A stretch of 64,000 nucleotides of DNA from Bacteroidia bacterium (GCA_016788165.1 JAEUTH010000038.1:92818-156817), one strand, 5' to 3'. Counted from the stretch's first letter, positions 11,001 through 20,334 are shown. Translations and numbers: made by a program. The notes: a model not told the origin generated them from the letters alone.

Positions 11001-14000
11001 CAAAATCAATTTGAAAATCATTGTTTGCCAAGCCTGTAGTATTTGTAATTACTACGCCACCATTTTTAGCAGCAGCGCTACTGGTTAATTGCATTACACC
11101 GCCATTAATTGTAAAGTCGTTACCGGCATAAGTCATATTACCTGGTATTACCGGACTTGTAAAGTCGCTGCTAAATACGGTACCTGCACCAATTACATTT
11201 GCAGTAATACTGCCATTTAAATTGTTACAAGATGTAATTTGTGTAGCCGACAAACTGCCCGATAAGCCCGGATAAATAGTTACAATTTTGGTAGCATTGG
11301 CCGTACATAAGCCATCAACACCGGTTACTGAATAAACATAATTACCTTGTGTTGTGGGTGTAAATACCTGACTTGCCCCTGTTGGTGAACCCGTTACTCC
11401 ACTGCCTGGCAACGGTGTAGCCGTCCATGTATAGGTATAACTGTTTAACGAGCCTACTTTAACAACATTAAATGTAACAGGAGTTCCTTCACAGGTTAAA
11501 GTATCGGATGTAATATAAATGCTGTCATAAGCAGAAACATTAGCTGTTGCTGCAACACGTGGGTTGCTTTCGCAACCATTTGTATTTACTTCAACAACAT
11601 AAAATGTGGTTGTAGCACCAATTGCATTTGTATAAGTATTGCTGGTACCGGTTTGTAGTAAAGTACCTCCGGTGAGTGCACTATACCAATTAAAAATAGG
11701 CGTAGGCGCACCGGTAGTAGATGTAACTGAAACCGTTGGCACGCCATATCCACATTGTGTAGATGGTGCCGATGCCGTAGGTGCTGTTGGTAATGTATTT
11801 ACTATCTGGTTAACCGTATCGCTAACATAAGGACAACCATTTGCTGTAATAGTACAAATATAGCCTGTGCTGATAGTTGGATTAACGGTTAGTGGACTGG
11901 TGGTACCAACCACATTACTTCCATCACTCCAAGAATATGCTGTAGCAGTTGGTGCTGTGCTTCCGTTTATTTCAATTACCGGACGGCAATTGGTAAATCC
12001 GGTTGAGCCTCCGGCTGCTGCACTACAACCACCGGCTACTAAATTTGCCATATTGGTTTGCACCGGTGTAGTAAAGGTTTGCAGTGTAGTTCCACTTCCG
12101 CCTGTAGTTAACACATTACATGATTCAATTACCACATTATCTACTCCGTTCCACATAAATGGTGTTGTAAAGGTGTGTGTATTTAATCCAATTACCGGTG
12201 TAAATGTTGGTGCAAACCAAACATCGGTAAATGGTCCGATTTGATAAGTTGCCGTTAATGCAGTAGCTGTAGTATGACCTAACCTTAAAGTAAAGTTACT
12301 TAATACCCCTGGTGTACTGCTGGTTAATACATAAAAACCAACACTATTCATTGCACCGGCTTGTAAACCGGCTGCCGATAATTCGGCAGCAGTAATCAAA
12401 TATTGCGTACGCATTTCTAAGTTTAAAGTAGTACCCGTACGGTATAAGTTTCCGTTAGAGCCTCCAATTTTTGTTGCATTGTTGTTGGTTCCTAACACAA
12501 CGGTTGCCGGTGCACCTAAAGATGCCGTTAGCACAACCGGCTGGCCTGCACACGATGGATTAGGAGTTGCCGTGGTTGCAACTGAAGCGTTTTGTTGAAA
12601 TGCAACTGCAACACTTGCTGTATCAGCACAGAAAGGTGGTGCTGAGTTACTACCGGTACATGTGTAAACAATATTTGCCACTGATGTTGATAAAACATAA
12701 ACCGTATCAGCATTTGTATTGGCTGTATAAGGCGTACCTAAAGTATCCAAATACATATTGGTAACCGGTGACCATGTGTATGAGTCATAATTCCCATTAG
12801 GTGAGGTAATTGTAAGTGCAGTATAAGTATTATAACATGCATTTAAATTAGGCGTTACCGATAATGCTGGAGGTGGTGTAATGGTTGCAACAACCGGTGT
12901 TCGTGAGCTTTCGCAACCGGTACTAATGTTCCAATCGAAGAAATAGTAATATAAGTCGTTACGAGCGGTATTGGTGGGTGCAGCTGTTAGCGTACTGGTG
13001 TTAAGCGATACCACACCCGGGTAAACAAAAGGATATCCATAATTGCTAGGTCCGCCTGATGGCATAAACAATAATCCGGTAATGCCCGTAAAACTACCCG
13101 GCCTTAATTTATAGTTCGTACCGGGCGCTATGGTAAAGTTTAGGTTTACGATTGCCGGTGTTAATGATGCAGCCGGGCTGCCTGTTACAGGTACTGTTGC
13201 CGAATGAATTATGGCTCCTGCACTATTTATAACATCAATTGTTACCGTACCTGATGCATTAGTGGCACTTACCGGATATATTTTTACGGTATTTAAAGTA
13301 AAGGTTGAATATGCATCAAACACAACTCCAAAATTGGTGGTACCTGCTCCTGATGTTGCAGTAGGAGAGGCCGATGCCAAACCTAAATTTACATTAGGGC
13401 CACCGGTACTTGCTGATGCATAAAACGTTGTGGTGTTTGATAAAACAGGTGTTATTAAGCAATTGCCTTGTGGTGCATTGCCGCCCAATGCAAAAGCATG
13501 AAAATAATTGATACTGGAAGGTGTTGTGCCCGATAATAATGTTGGTATGGTGAAAGTAACACTCTGAACCAACTTAGACTGATTAGCTACGCTTATTGGT
13601 AACGTCATTTCAAATAAGTTTGGTTGTGCGCCACATTGTATTGCACCGGTTGGCGAAGTTCTGCCAACATTTGAAAACGCAGGCGCTGCGGCAGTAAACC
13701 AGTTTACCACGTTATTTCCCGAAATTGTTTGTGTGCTTGCATCAGTAAATGTAATTACTGCATCCACTGTAAATCCTGTTGTGGGTGTATTTGCTACTGA
13801 TTCGTAAAGCACCTTTAAAACCCCATAACTTGCAGGTGTTGTTAATGTTATTGTGCCTGAATTGGCCATAGGTGATGTGTATCCGGTAGATGAATTGGCA
13901 ATAGACATGGCATTGTTGCCGGTATAGCTTTGAAGCTGATAAGTTAAACCTGATGTTGTTGCACTGGCCATTAAATTATTGGTTGGCATAAAACAGGTTG

Positions 14001-17000
14001 GCAAAGCATTACCACTTGTGTATTTAAAGGTATTGTCAATAAAAGTGTATTGCGCACCATCCATACCTATAGTTGGATAGGTGGTACCTACTATGGCATT
14101 AACCCCAACTCCATCGGCCACCACATCATTATTGAAACTTGCCGGTGTAATTGCAATATTCGAGAATGGATTACTTAATGGCACGCCACCCGTTGGGTTT
14201 GTAAACCAGTTAATGGTAGTTCCGGGCGAACCGGTAGCACATAATGTTACCGAGCCCGTGCCACAACGCGAGTCAGGTGTTGTACTAACAATTTGTGGAT
14301 TATCAACAACTACGGCTACCTCTGATGATGCAGCCGTATCGCCTCCATTGCTACAGGTAACAACACAAATGTAATAGGTGGTTGAAGTAAGCGTAGCTGT
14401 TGTATAATTGTAAGAGGTAGCACCCGTACCACCTGAAACATTGGTGTATGGACCACCGGCTGTTGCCGACTCCATCCATTGAACCGTTATGCCCGGTATG
14501 CTAGAGGCACTTACTAAATTTAAAGTTTTAGTACCACTAACACAAACATTGCCCGCACTTGCTAATATAGCACTGCCTCCATCGGGTTTACCACTACAAA
14601 CTAAACTAATAAAGTTACCTGCATCGGCACCAATATCGGTAGGCGTTAAACCGCTGCGAGTTTGATTGTCAATATCATTTGTTACCGAAGCAATGTTAAT
14701 ACCAGTAGCCTCAACAATTGTTGCGCTGCCGGTATTAATATGTAAATCACCTGTAGTTGCATCTCCTGTTGCATTTATATAGTTGGGTTCGCTGTAATAA
14801 CTGCTTACATCACCGGTTACCCAGTTTAATGAATATGCTGCAACATCGGCCGAACCATTAAATCCAAACACACCACCCACACTGTCAGCCTGATACACAT
14901 TATTATTTAAAGTTAAGGTAGCAGTGCTGTTTAAATTTATTGCATAATGCTTACCACCCGTTGTAGCATTCGACCGGTTATTTACGCAAATATTATTGCG
15001 CCAATCGTCAACGGCTGTGGCTGTACGTATTAATGCATAGGTGTTTGAAGTATTGGTACCAACACCACTTCCACCAATAAATATGCTATTGTGATATATG
15101 TTTGATGTAGCTGCATTTTTTGTTATACCTCTAACCAAACATGGCGTAGTAATGCTTACACCTGCTTCGTTATATCCCAAACGAACCATATTGTTCTTAA
15201 TAGTGATAAGTCCTGAGGCAATGTCCATACCCGATATGGCACCACCTGCCGCTGTTGGCGAAGCTATACTTAAGCTATGTATATTATTTCGCTCAATTAC
15301 ATTAGTGCCAGTTGTTGGGCCAGCATAAAATAAACCTACATTGGTTACTCCTGCCGAAGTTGCGGGTTGTAATAAGTTTAAACTATGTATGGTGTTATTG
15401 GCAATAGTGGCTGGTGTTGTTGTTGATGTATAAACAATACCGGATATGGCACTATTGGCCCCTCCTGCCGAGGCTTGTGTAAAGCTGTTTAGGTTTCTGA
15501 TAGTATTATTAGAAACATTTGAAGCACCCACATTTATTGTAATACCGTTTAACGTGTTGCCTGATGTACCTGTACCACCAAAGTTATTATTCAGGTTTGC
15601 AATAAGGTTATTGCTTACGGTGGTGGTAACAGCCGAACCACTAACCCATACACCTAAAAAGTCAGCCGTATTTGTAGTTGTGGTTGCTCCTGATGTGCTT
15701 ATATTAATACTATTTGCAAGCGTGGCACTTCCGATTGTATTACCATTAATAATGGCACTGCCACCACCCGAATAATTAATACCTGCAAAACTTGGTACAA
15801 CTGTGGTGTTATTACCGCGCAGTTCAATACCACCTATCATATTATTACTAATATTTTGATTACCGGCCGAACTTGCTCTTATGGCCATAACCCCACCCAA
15901 ATTAGCTGTAGTGGTAAATGTTATGCCATAGGGAACGGTATTAACCGTTGGATCACCAATAACGTTGGCTGTTGTGTTACCAACATTGTTATTACCATTA
16001 AATATTCCTATACCAGAAAATGCATTGGTAGCAGTAGATGAGGTGGTAAAACTTATTTTATTTATGGTATTGCCTTGTATTTCAGTGGCTGTTCCTAAAC
16101 CAACCGATATATCCAAACCCATAAACGTAATTGCCGATGTTGATGTAACTACATAATCGCCAGTAGCATTGGCATCATTACCACCTATATAGTTGTTATT
16201 AATAGTGAACCCATTAGCGGCATTACTAATAGAACCGATATTGGGTGTTACCCAAATACCACGGTGCCCTACTGCCGCAGTATGCGTTAATGCAGTAGTT
16301 TGGAATAAGCGATTGCTACTGATATTCCAAGCTGTATTACCAACATCTACTTTAATCCCCGTTGATGCTGAGCCAGCCAAAAAGTAATCATAAATATGAT
16401 TATTTATTATGCTGCAATTGTCGTTATAAGTGTTGGTAGTAGTAGTGGTTCCTACTGCTGCAATACCAATTGCCGGAAACGTTGATGGAACCGTATTGGT
16501 ACCATGTATCTTATTATACGATATGGTATTGTTATCATTTCCACCCAATGTGGTTGCATGCGCACTATTAATAAAAATAACACCACCTGCCGTTGTAAGC
16601 GTTGGTGACGATACGGTATTTTGACCTTGTATATCGCAATAAGTAACCGTGTTGTTACTTGCATCATTTATAAATCTGATAGCAACACCTGCTGTACTAA
16701 TGTTTATTATGCGCAACATACTGGCAGTGCCTACACCGCCCGGGCGGCCATCAATAGTTACATAATTACAACCATTTAAATCGAAACCTGCTGTTGAATT
16801 ATTACAAGCAAAATCTAAGGGTGTAGTTACGGTTGCATCCGGTCTAATGGTTAGGGTATTGGTTGGATTTAAACAGCCAATATTGTTACCAATAACAACC
16901 GGATAGCTTGATTCTGCGGCACCGTTATACGTTTGTTCTAACGATAATATTACTGGCCCGCTCATTCCATTTGTAACCAATGCAGTTATGGCCGAAGTAA

Positions 17001-20000
17001 TATCAGGATAGTTGGTTGGGATTAAATAAGTACCACTTAAACCACCACCACATGAAAGCGTTGTAGCATTACCGGCTAACGGTGCCGAACTGGTAAAGTT
17101 ATTGGCAACTACATGATAATAGTATGTTGTGGCACCAAATAAAGAACTTTGTGGTAAAGTATAAGTTGTACCGGTTGTGCCTGAAGTTGTAGAGCTAACC
17201 ACACCTACTACTGTTGTAAACGGACCGCCAATATTTAACGAGCGATAAACAATAAAGCCCGATTCTCCAACTGAGTTATCATCCCAGGTTATATTAAAAC
17301 TGGTTGTAGTTGCCGAATTAAAAGCAAAGTTTATAGGTGGTGCTAATGCTGCTGCAGCTATACCTTCCAACTCATCGGCACCAATATCAGGGGCTGTGCC
17401 TGTACCGGTATATCCACCATTACCCTGGCGGGTTTCGTTGTCAAAGTCGTTAGTTATACCACTTATATTAGCAGCACCACTTTCAATGTTTGTAACAATA
17501 GATGGATCTATGTGTAAAAAGTTAGCAGCTGATCCGGTAGTGCTTAAAAATGTAGGGTTTTCCGTACCGGTATTTACATCGGCAGGTGTTACCCTTAATT
17601 TGTAAGCGGCAACATTTTGATCGCTATTGGTTCCATCATAAAATATCAAATTATTGGTACCAGGTGTACCGGCATACATCAGGTTATTATTTGAGGCGAT
17701 AGCATGCGTACCTATAGCAGTTGATAACCTGCGATAAGCTGCTGTAAAACCTGTAGCACCATTGGGTGTTGATAGATTTACCAAAATATTATTTCGCAAG
17801 GTAAGTGTAGGCGTAGCTGATGCCGCAAGTGCACTGCTACCAAAAGCAGCACCACTACTGGTGGCATTCAGATGCACCGTATTATACGAAACATGCATAT
17901 TGGTACCTCCTGTAATATTTATACCATTAACCGGGTTAGCAGCATTTGCCACCGTAGCACGCAAATCGCCTATTATGTTATTATAAACATTAACTACCGT
18001 ACCGGCAGTAACAAAAATACCATTAACGCTTGAAGTGGCATTACTGCCCGACAAATTATAAATCTTATTATTATAAACACTTGTATTGCTTGCCCCGGTA
18101 ACCGATAAACCACTAACAGCAGCACCAGCACTTGATGTTAAAGTATGTATGGTATGATTAAAAATATTTACAGCGGCCGATGTGTTCGAACAGGTTAACC
18201 CAACAACAGCACCACCTGTGCCGGTCGAGCTTAAATTATTTATGGTGTTTGATGAAATGGTTAAGGGGTTGGCATTGTTACCGCTTGCCCCAATACTTAA
18301 GCCTGTTATTGCTCCTTGTCCTGTAATATTGGTTATTGTATTATTAGAAACGGTGCCGTTGTTACCGCCCCAATAAAGATAACTCATTACAGTGATGGCA
18401 CTGGTACCACCTACCCAGTTGTTAAAAGTGTTACCAGTAACCGTTCGGCCATAAGCTATTGTAGCAAGACCATCGCTGTTACTAATACCATTTAAAGTTG
18501 TTGCACCGTTTACAGTTATATTAGAAAAATTGTTGTTTATATGACTAACACTTGCTGCGCCAATAGTTGACGAGCCCGAAGTCATACAAGTTACGGTGCC
18601 CCCAATACCCGTTTTATTAAATGCCGTAACTATACTGTTATTCGAAATGGTTTGCGTTCCACCTACAGGTACTGTATAACTATGAGCAATAAAAGTTACA
18701 CTGCCTGTATTGCTTAATGTAAGATTGGTAAAGGTATTGCCATCAACGGTTTGGTGTAACGGTGTGCCCACTGCAGAAATTAAGGTTACTGCACCTGAAG
18801 CACCTGTGGCAGGAAATGTAATATTCTGTATGTTGTTATTACTAACCGAAGCTGTTGCTGTATTAGCTGCAGTTGAACGATTAATTACCGTTAATGATTT
18901 GGTAGTAGTTCCGCTATAGGTGATACCATTTATGTTGTTCCCATTCACATTAACCACATTGCTTGCGGCTCCTGTTACTGCAATACAAACAAAAGTACCG
19001 GTTGCTCCTGTACAGGTTACACCGCCTATTGTATTATTATTAATGTTAAGCGTACCAATGCCTGCCATGCCCGAACGAATGACAGCATGATCAGAAGCTG
19101 AGGCCGAAGTGCTTGAAGATGTAAAATTAGTTATGGTATTACCATTTATGTTACAAAAGGTAGGTGCCGACTGAACCCAGATAGCAGTTAAAGCCGCTGT
19201 AGTTGCAGTACTCTTAGTTACACTTAGTGTATTGTTATTGATATTAATGGTATTACCATTAGCGCCACTCGAAGCCATTTCGCAATCAATTGTCCAATCT
19301 ATTGCCGATGTAGATGCACCTCCTGTAATATTTATGGTATTGTTATTTACGTTAACACTTGCACCTGCTGAGGTGCCAAATAAAAATACACCTCTATTGG
19401 TAACGGGGTGGTTAACACCCGAACCATTGTTATTGTTTATAATGTTATATGAAATGTTTGCACCCCATTGATTGCTGTGATACACAGCAGCACATGCATT
19501 GGTTGCTCCCGTACCACCACCAAAGTTAATAATGGTGTTTCCGGTTGCTGCCGAATTGCCCCCAATATCATTATTCATATCGGCTAAAGTATAAGGCGAG
19601 GCATCGCCAAAACCCACCATCGAAATACCTGTATTTACATTTTGAATGGTATTACTGTAAAATTTATTGTTTGAACTTGCGCCACTTACACTTGTTACAA
19701 TGGTAACCGTAGTAGCAGCCGTAGGTGTACATGCAGCTAAGGCTATACCATTTGACCCGCTAAAAAACAAAGAACTGCTACCGGTTGTATTGTTTCGATT
19801 TAAGGTTATAACACAATTCATAATCGTGTTATTGTTGGCGCCATCTGTAGAACTGGCTTTAAACAAACCAACTGCATACTCCATTTGCGTAGTTGGTGTA
19901 GTATTACCGGCCAGTTCGTTAAAGTTTATACCATCAATGGTAACATAGTCTGACCCATTTAAGCTCCACATACCATCAGGCGCAGCCGTATTGGCCAATG

Positions 20001-20334
20001 CCGTACCGGTGTAAGCAGTGATTACAGGATTTGCTCCTGCACCACTTTTCTGAAACACAATTTGATCGGTAACATTACCTGTGGCTGTTAAATTTAAGCG
20101 CGCTGTAAGTGCTTCGGTATGCCCTGCAGCAACGTTAAACACCACACCTCCCGCACCAACACCTTGGGCATTTAAGCTGTCAACGGCCGATTTAATGGTT
20201 GGGTAGTTGCCTGATGGGATAGTTTGTGTGCCAGATATTTGGGCAAAAGCAACATTGCCTATAAAAAACAGTAGCAACGAAAAAATTAGCATGCAATTAG
20301 CAATACTACTACGATGGTAATAGTTAAATTTCAT
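5059..20334 (-). CDS. Giant (~5091 aa) T9SS-secreted surface protein with beta-helix, FN3, Ig, lectin-like and SprB domains
   Basis: The start chosen is the ATG at 20334, which gives a signal peptide (MKFNYYHRSS..., cleavage after VAFA). The frame is open upstream to 20553, but that extension covers the probable promoter. Order of domains (residues from 20334): parallel beta-helix rich in Asn/Thr/Ile (about 50-980), fibronectin III (about 1000-1090), second beta-helix (about 1100-1900), then Ig-like domains, several split by inserted modules (about 1910-4000). About ten or eleven SprB-type repeats follow (about 4150-5000; GTYTVTVTDxNGC). Last is a type A T9SS sorting domain of about 80 residues (VVYPNPTNGK ... 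LIVQ). SprB repeats occur in the Flavobacterium gliding adhesin SprB and in many T9SS cargo proteins. An adhesive or matrix role is likely; no catalytic motif was recognised. A divergent two-component operon lies 265 bases upstream. Confidence 0.9.
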   Translation of the reverse strand: MKFNYYHRSSIANCMLIFSLLLFFIGNVAFAQISGTQTIPSGNYPTIKSAVDSLNAQGVGAGGVVFNVAAGHTEALTARLNLTATGNVTDQIVFQKSGAGANPVITAYTGTALANTAAPDGMWSLNGSDYVTIDGINFNELAGNTTPTTQMEYAVGLFKASSTDGANNNTIMNCVITLNRNNTTGSSSLFFSGSNGIALAACTPTAATTVTIVTSVSGASSNNKFYSNTIQNVNTGISMVGFGDASPYTLADMNNDIGGNSAATGNTIINFGGGTGATNACAAVYHSNQWGANISYNIINNNNGSGVNHPVTNRGVFLFGTSAGASVNVNNNTINITGGASTSAIDWTIDCEMASSGANGNTININNNTLSVTKSTATTAALTAIWVQSAPTFCNINGNTITNFTSSSTSASASDHAVIRSGMAGIGTLNINNNTIGGVTCTGATGTFVCIAVTGAASNVVNVNGNNINGITYSGTTTKSLTVINRSTAANTATASVSNNNIQNITFPATGASGAVTLISAVGTPLHQTVDGNTFTNLTLSNTGSVTFIAHSYTVPVGGTQTISNNSIVTAFNKTGIGGTVTCMTSGSSTIGAASVSHINNNFSNITVNGATTLNGISNSDGLATIAYGRTVTGNTFNNWVGGTSAITVMSYLYWGGNNGTVSNNTITNITGQGAITGLSIGASGNNANPLTISSNTINNLSSTGTGGAVVGLTCSNTSAAVNIFNHTIHTLTSSAGAAVSGLSVTGASNTSVYNNKIYNLSGSNATSSVNGIFVTAGTVVNVYNNIIGDLRATVANAANPVNGINITGGTNMHVSYNTVHLNATSSGAAFGSSALAASATPTLTLRNNILVNLSTPNGATGFTAAYRRLSTAIGTHAIASNNNLMYAGTPGTNNLIFYDGTNSDQNVAAYKLRVTPADVNTGTENPTFLSTTGSAANFLHIDPSIVTNIESGAANISGITNDFDNETRQGNGGYTGTGTAPDIGADELEGIAAAALAPPINFAFNSATTTSFNITWDDNSVGESGFIVYRSLNIGGPFTTVVGVVSSTTSGTTGTTYTLPQSSLFGATTYYYHVVANNFTSSAPLAGNATTLSCGGGLSGTYLIPTNYPDITSAITALVTNGMSGPVILSLEQTYNGAAESSYPVVIGNNIGCLNPTNTLTIRPDATVTTPLDFACNNSTAGFDLNGCNYVTIDGRPGGVGTASMLRIINISTAGVAIRFINDASNNTVTYCDIQGQNTVSSPTLTTAGGVIFINSAHATTLGGNDNNTISYNKIHGTNTVPSTFPAIGIAAVGTTTTTNTYNDNCSIINNHIYDYFLAGSASTGIKVDVGNTAWNISSNRLFQTTALTHTAAVGHRGIWVTPNIGSISNAANGFTINNNYIGGNDANATGDYVVTSTSAITFMGLDISVGLGTATEIQGNTINKISFTTSSTATNAFSGIGIFNGNNNVGNTTANVIGDPTVNTVPYGITFTTTANLGGVMAIRASSAGNQNISNNMIGGIELRGNNTTVVPSFAGINYSGGGSAIINGNTIGSATLANSINISTSGATTTTNTADFLGVWVSGSAVTTTVSNNLIANLNNNFGGTGTSGNTLNGITINVGASNVSNNTIRNLNSFTQASAGGANSAISGIVYTSTTTPATIANNTIHSLNLLQPATSAGVTNVGLFYAGPTTGTNVIERNNIHSLSIASPTAAGGAISGMDIASGLITIKNNMVRLGYNEAGVSITTPCLVRGITKNAATSNIYHNSIFIGGSGVGTNTSNTYALIRTATAVDDWRNNICVNNRSNATTGGKHYAINLNSTATLTLNNNVYQADSVGGVFGFNGSADVAAYSLNWVTGDVSSYYSEPNYINATGDATTGDLHINTGSATIVEATGINIASVTNDIDNQTRSGLTPTDIGADAGNFISLVCSGKPDGGSAILASAGNVCVSGTKTLNLVSASSIPGITVQWMESATAGGPYTNVSGGTGATSYNYTTATLTSTTYYICVVTCSNGGDTAASSEVAVVVDNPQIVSTTPDSRCGTGSVTLCATGSPGTTINWFTNPTGGVPLSNPFSNIAITPASFNNDVVADGVGVNAIVGTTYPTIGMDGAQYTFIDNTFKYTSGNALPTCFMPTNNLMASATTSGLTYQLQSYTGNNAMSIANSSTGYTSPMANSGTITLTTPASYGVLKVLYESVANTPTTGFTVDAVITFTDASTQTISGNNVVNWFTAAAPAFSNVGRTSPTGAIQCGAQPNLFEMTLPISVANQSKLVQSVTFTIPTLLSGTTPSSINYFHAFALGGNAPQGNCLITPVLSNTTTFYASASTGGPNVNLGLASASPTATSGAGTTNFGVVFDAYSTFTLNTVKIYPVSATNASGTVTIDVINSAGAIIHSATVPVTGSPAASLTPAIVNLNFTIAPGTNYKLRPGSFTGITGLLFMPSGGPSNYGYPFVYPGVVSLNTSTLTAAPTNTARNDLYYYFFDWNISTGCESSRTPVVATITPPPALSVTPNLNACYNTYTALTITSPNGNYDSYTWSPVTNMYLDTLGTPYTANTNADTVYVLSTSVANIVYTCTGSNSAPPFCADTASVAVAFQQNASVATTATPNPSCAGQPVVLTASLGAPATVVLGTNNNATKIGGSNGNLYRTGTTLNLEMRTQYLITAAELSAAGLQAGAMNSVGFYVLTSSTPGVLSNFTLRLGHTTATALTATYQIGPFTDVWFAPTFTPVIGLNTHTFTTPFMWNGVDNVVIESCNVLTTGGSGTTLQTFTTPVQTNMANLVAGGCSAAAGGSTGFTNCRPVIEINGSTAPTATAYSWSDGSNVVGTTSPLTVNPTISTGYICTITANGCPYVSDTVNQIVNTLPTAPTASAPSTQCGYGVPTVSVTSTTGAPTPIFNWYSALTGGTLLQTGTSNTYTNAIGATTTFYVVEVNTNGCESNPRVAATANVSAYDSIYITSDTLTCEGTPVTFNVVKVGSLNSYTYTWTATPLPGSGVTGSPTGASQVFTPTTQGNYVYSVTGVDGLCTANATKIVTIYPGLSGSLSATQITSCNNLNGSITANVIGAGTVFSSDFTSPVIPGNMTYAGNDFTINGGVMQLTSSAAAKNGGVVITNTTGLANNDFQIDFDLITSPGSNPAADGFSYSYGPDVVELPTGTGSATVGTVVVPNTVNPENGSGTALKLAFDAYSNGANVEGIYLMYNTPVWNQTPASTGVIAHSTDVSWRATNLIGKTTHVTIKINGSGQVSLWLNNILIVNNQPLPAAYLSANKASWKHAFSSRTGALYQGTAIDNLTIQYNNFYEYSLNAGPWSTTNPIPASGVGVYTVDARYVAVPACSTNLGSVTINTPVFTTTTSASSVCAYGPVMPLLSVVPSFAGATYQWQISPANANAFVDISGATSATYTPLVSEITANTDFRCVILCSGTPIPGSPSVPVTITYDQPQVLTTLGGSRCGIGSVALNATASSGAGLSWYANATGGAPLGTGTTFNTPNISVTDTFYVAAGAGSSSENVASPNIGTSTFITATTGWGLRFTANSAATISSVTVRALSSSPGAASIQIKVSDLNDVVLYTGTLHNFTITNALADYVIPVNINVAPGNYKMGMTFTNITSMVRESGGVTFPYNAPSSAISITAGANGSAGAQTTSAYYWFYNWVISTGCSSTRTAVIATVTSAPTVTVSPNVIQCEGSSTVLTASSINDPNYTYTWNPGGFVGSTYLVTPAVTTTYTLTAVDSSGGANNGCQDIQTVTVTVTPNPVINSITATPGFVGQGDSSQLAVVATPFIQPTFASKYSLSSLTGLSYAPLSGGGITIINTDAQLTAGMGSVTQDDGGVLISIPFTFTYDGVAYNQITMSTNGWIAAGNFSTIDAVSSRAAGNLFTGTVPNQTMAAWFKDMGANFPLGTGSLRHGLTGADVYTFQWDNAVGSGFSDGSTNLISFQVSIYGPASIAPGRIEYLYGPQVNTLATAASIGIENSTGGTGNYINALTGTSNATTTSSAWPGVGNGYRFNPLPGSALTYSWLPSGALNNATINNPMAAPLTSTVYTVTVAESGTGCSATGTVSLQVAPKPKPFLNVGDTSLCSNIFEFYVRAADSAAYAGGWPLGTLFDWGIYGPGFPTTDSFIVVNSTAAVFVIVTLPPTLGNLTATTTTSTIDFGSVFTPVTYFVTDSVDCNGQSNGMVIGYIDSTFSGTPNYRWRWYASPSNTLLRDVTNAELVDTLSGLAPGDYYLVLTDHQGVAVPPYCTPDIFPVTVYEPAVLSATENIANHQNVLCNGQANGSVDIDINGGTQPYTYNWSNGSTVEDNSGLIIGTYTVTVTDLHGCSTSTSVTITEPLVLSVNCSVINNVSCFGGNNGVVNVASSGGTAPYSIVPTPSGLVAGTYTFVVTDANGCVDSCTATITEPALLEVTCSSTNSTCYEAHNATGSVSTTGGTLPYSYLWSNGSTTDNIMGLMPGTYTVTVTDANGCTALCSITVTQPAELIYKIIGSVNPTSSLPNSGSITTSTVGGTLPLSYMWNDGATTADRTGIPGGSYTATVTDANGCTSEITIELSYECGLTVVNQLVQQASCYQDNGIMTAIPSGGTSYTYQWLTTPVQTTATGTGLAYAFNSYCIITDVASGCTIIDTVVVPHSKGLKANFTVPTYAGGVHIRCYGGNDGSASVSVSGSSGPFTYLWSNGATTASLTGLSAGTYTVTITNGGCTLVSMVQLKQPALLTASATATPAGCGASNGTVTVNATGGKGAYTYSWDTSPVATTKTVTGLPAGTYTVTVGDANGCTATASATVSGLSGLTLTAVTTNANCYGGNNGSAIPTTSGGTAPYSYLWSNGATNKNQLALAAGTYTVTATASNGCTGTVSVTITQPTAMVAIPSASPAICNGSFTGTASVAVSGGTPPYTYSWNSAPIRTTATATGLKKGTYTCTITDSKGCLKFATAVVTEPPSIVLSISKTNVTIFGGNNGTATANVSGGVSPYAYLWSNGQTTQIASALVAGTYTVTVTDFNGCTKTKSINITQPVARLAFSQVTDVHSVVYPNPTNGKVMVQFDEAVLETVTVEIINVTGEQVYQTSLKVNTDSNLFELNLFTLSKGVYTIKYRTSHNQWHEKLIVQ
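5330..7890 (-). repeat. Array of about ten SprB-type repeats in the giant protein
   Basis: About eleven consecutive units of 65-85 codons share the pattern C-x-G-x-(N/D)G near the start, GG-T-x-PY-x-YxW in the middle and GTYTVTVTDxNGC near the end, followed by a TEP or TQP linker. The units are divergent at DNA level, so this is an old protein repeat and not a recent tandem duplication. One unit begins with IFGGNNG instead of the usual Cys, and another (Q-A-S-C-Y-Q-D-N-G) is degenerate. Confidence 0.85.

Noticed and set aside
11867..12244. Plus-strand open frames of 60-125 codons across 4-20 kb
   Set aside because: They lie antisense to the giant genes, are rich in Pro/Val/Leu as expected from the complement of Thr/Gly/Asn repeats, and have no recognisable domains.
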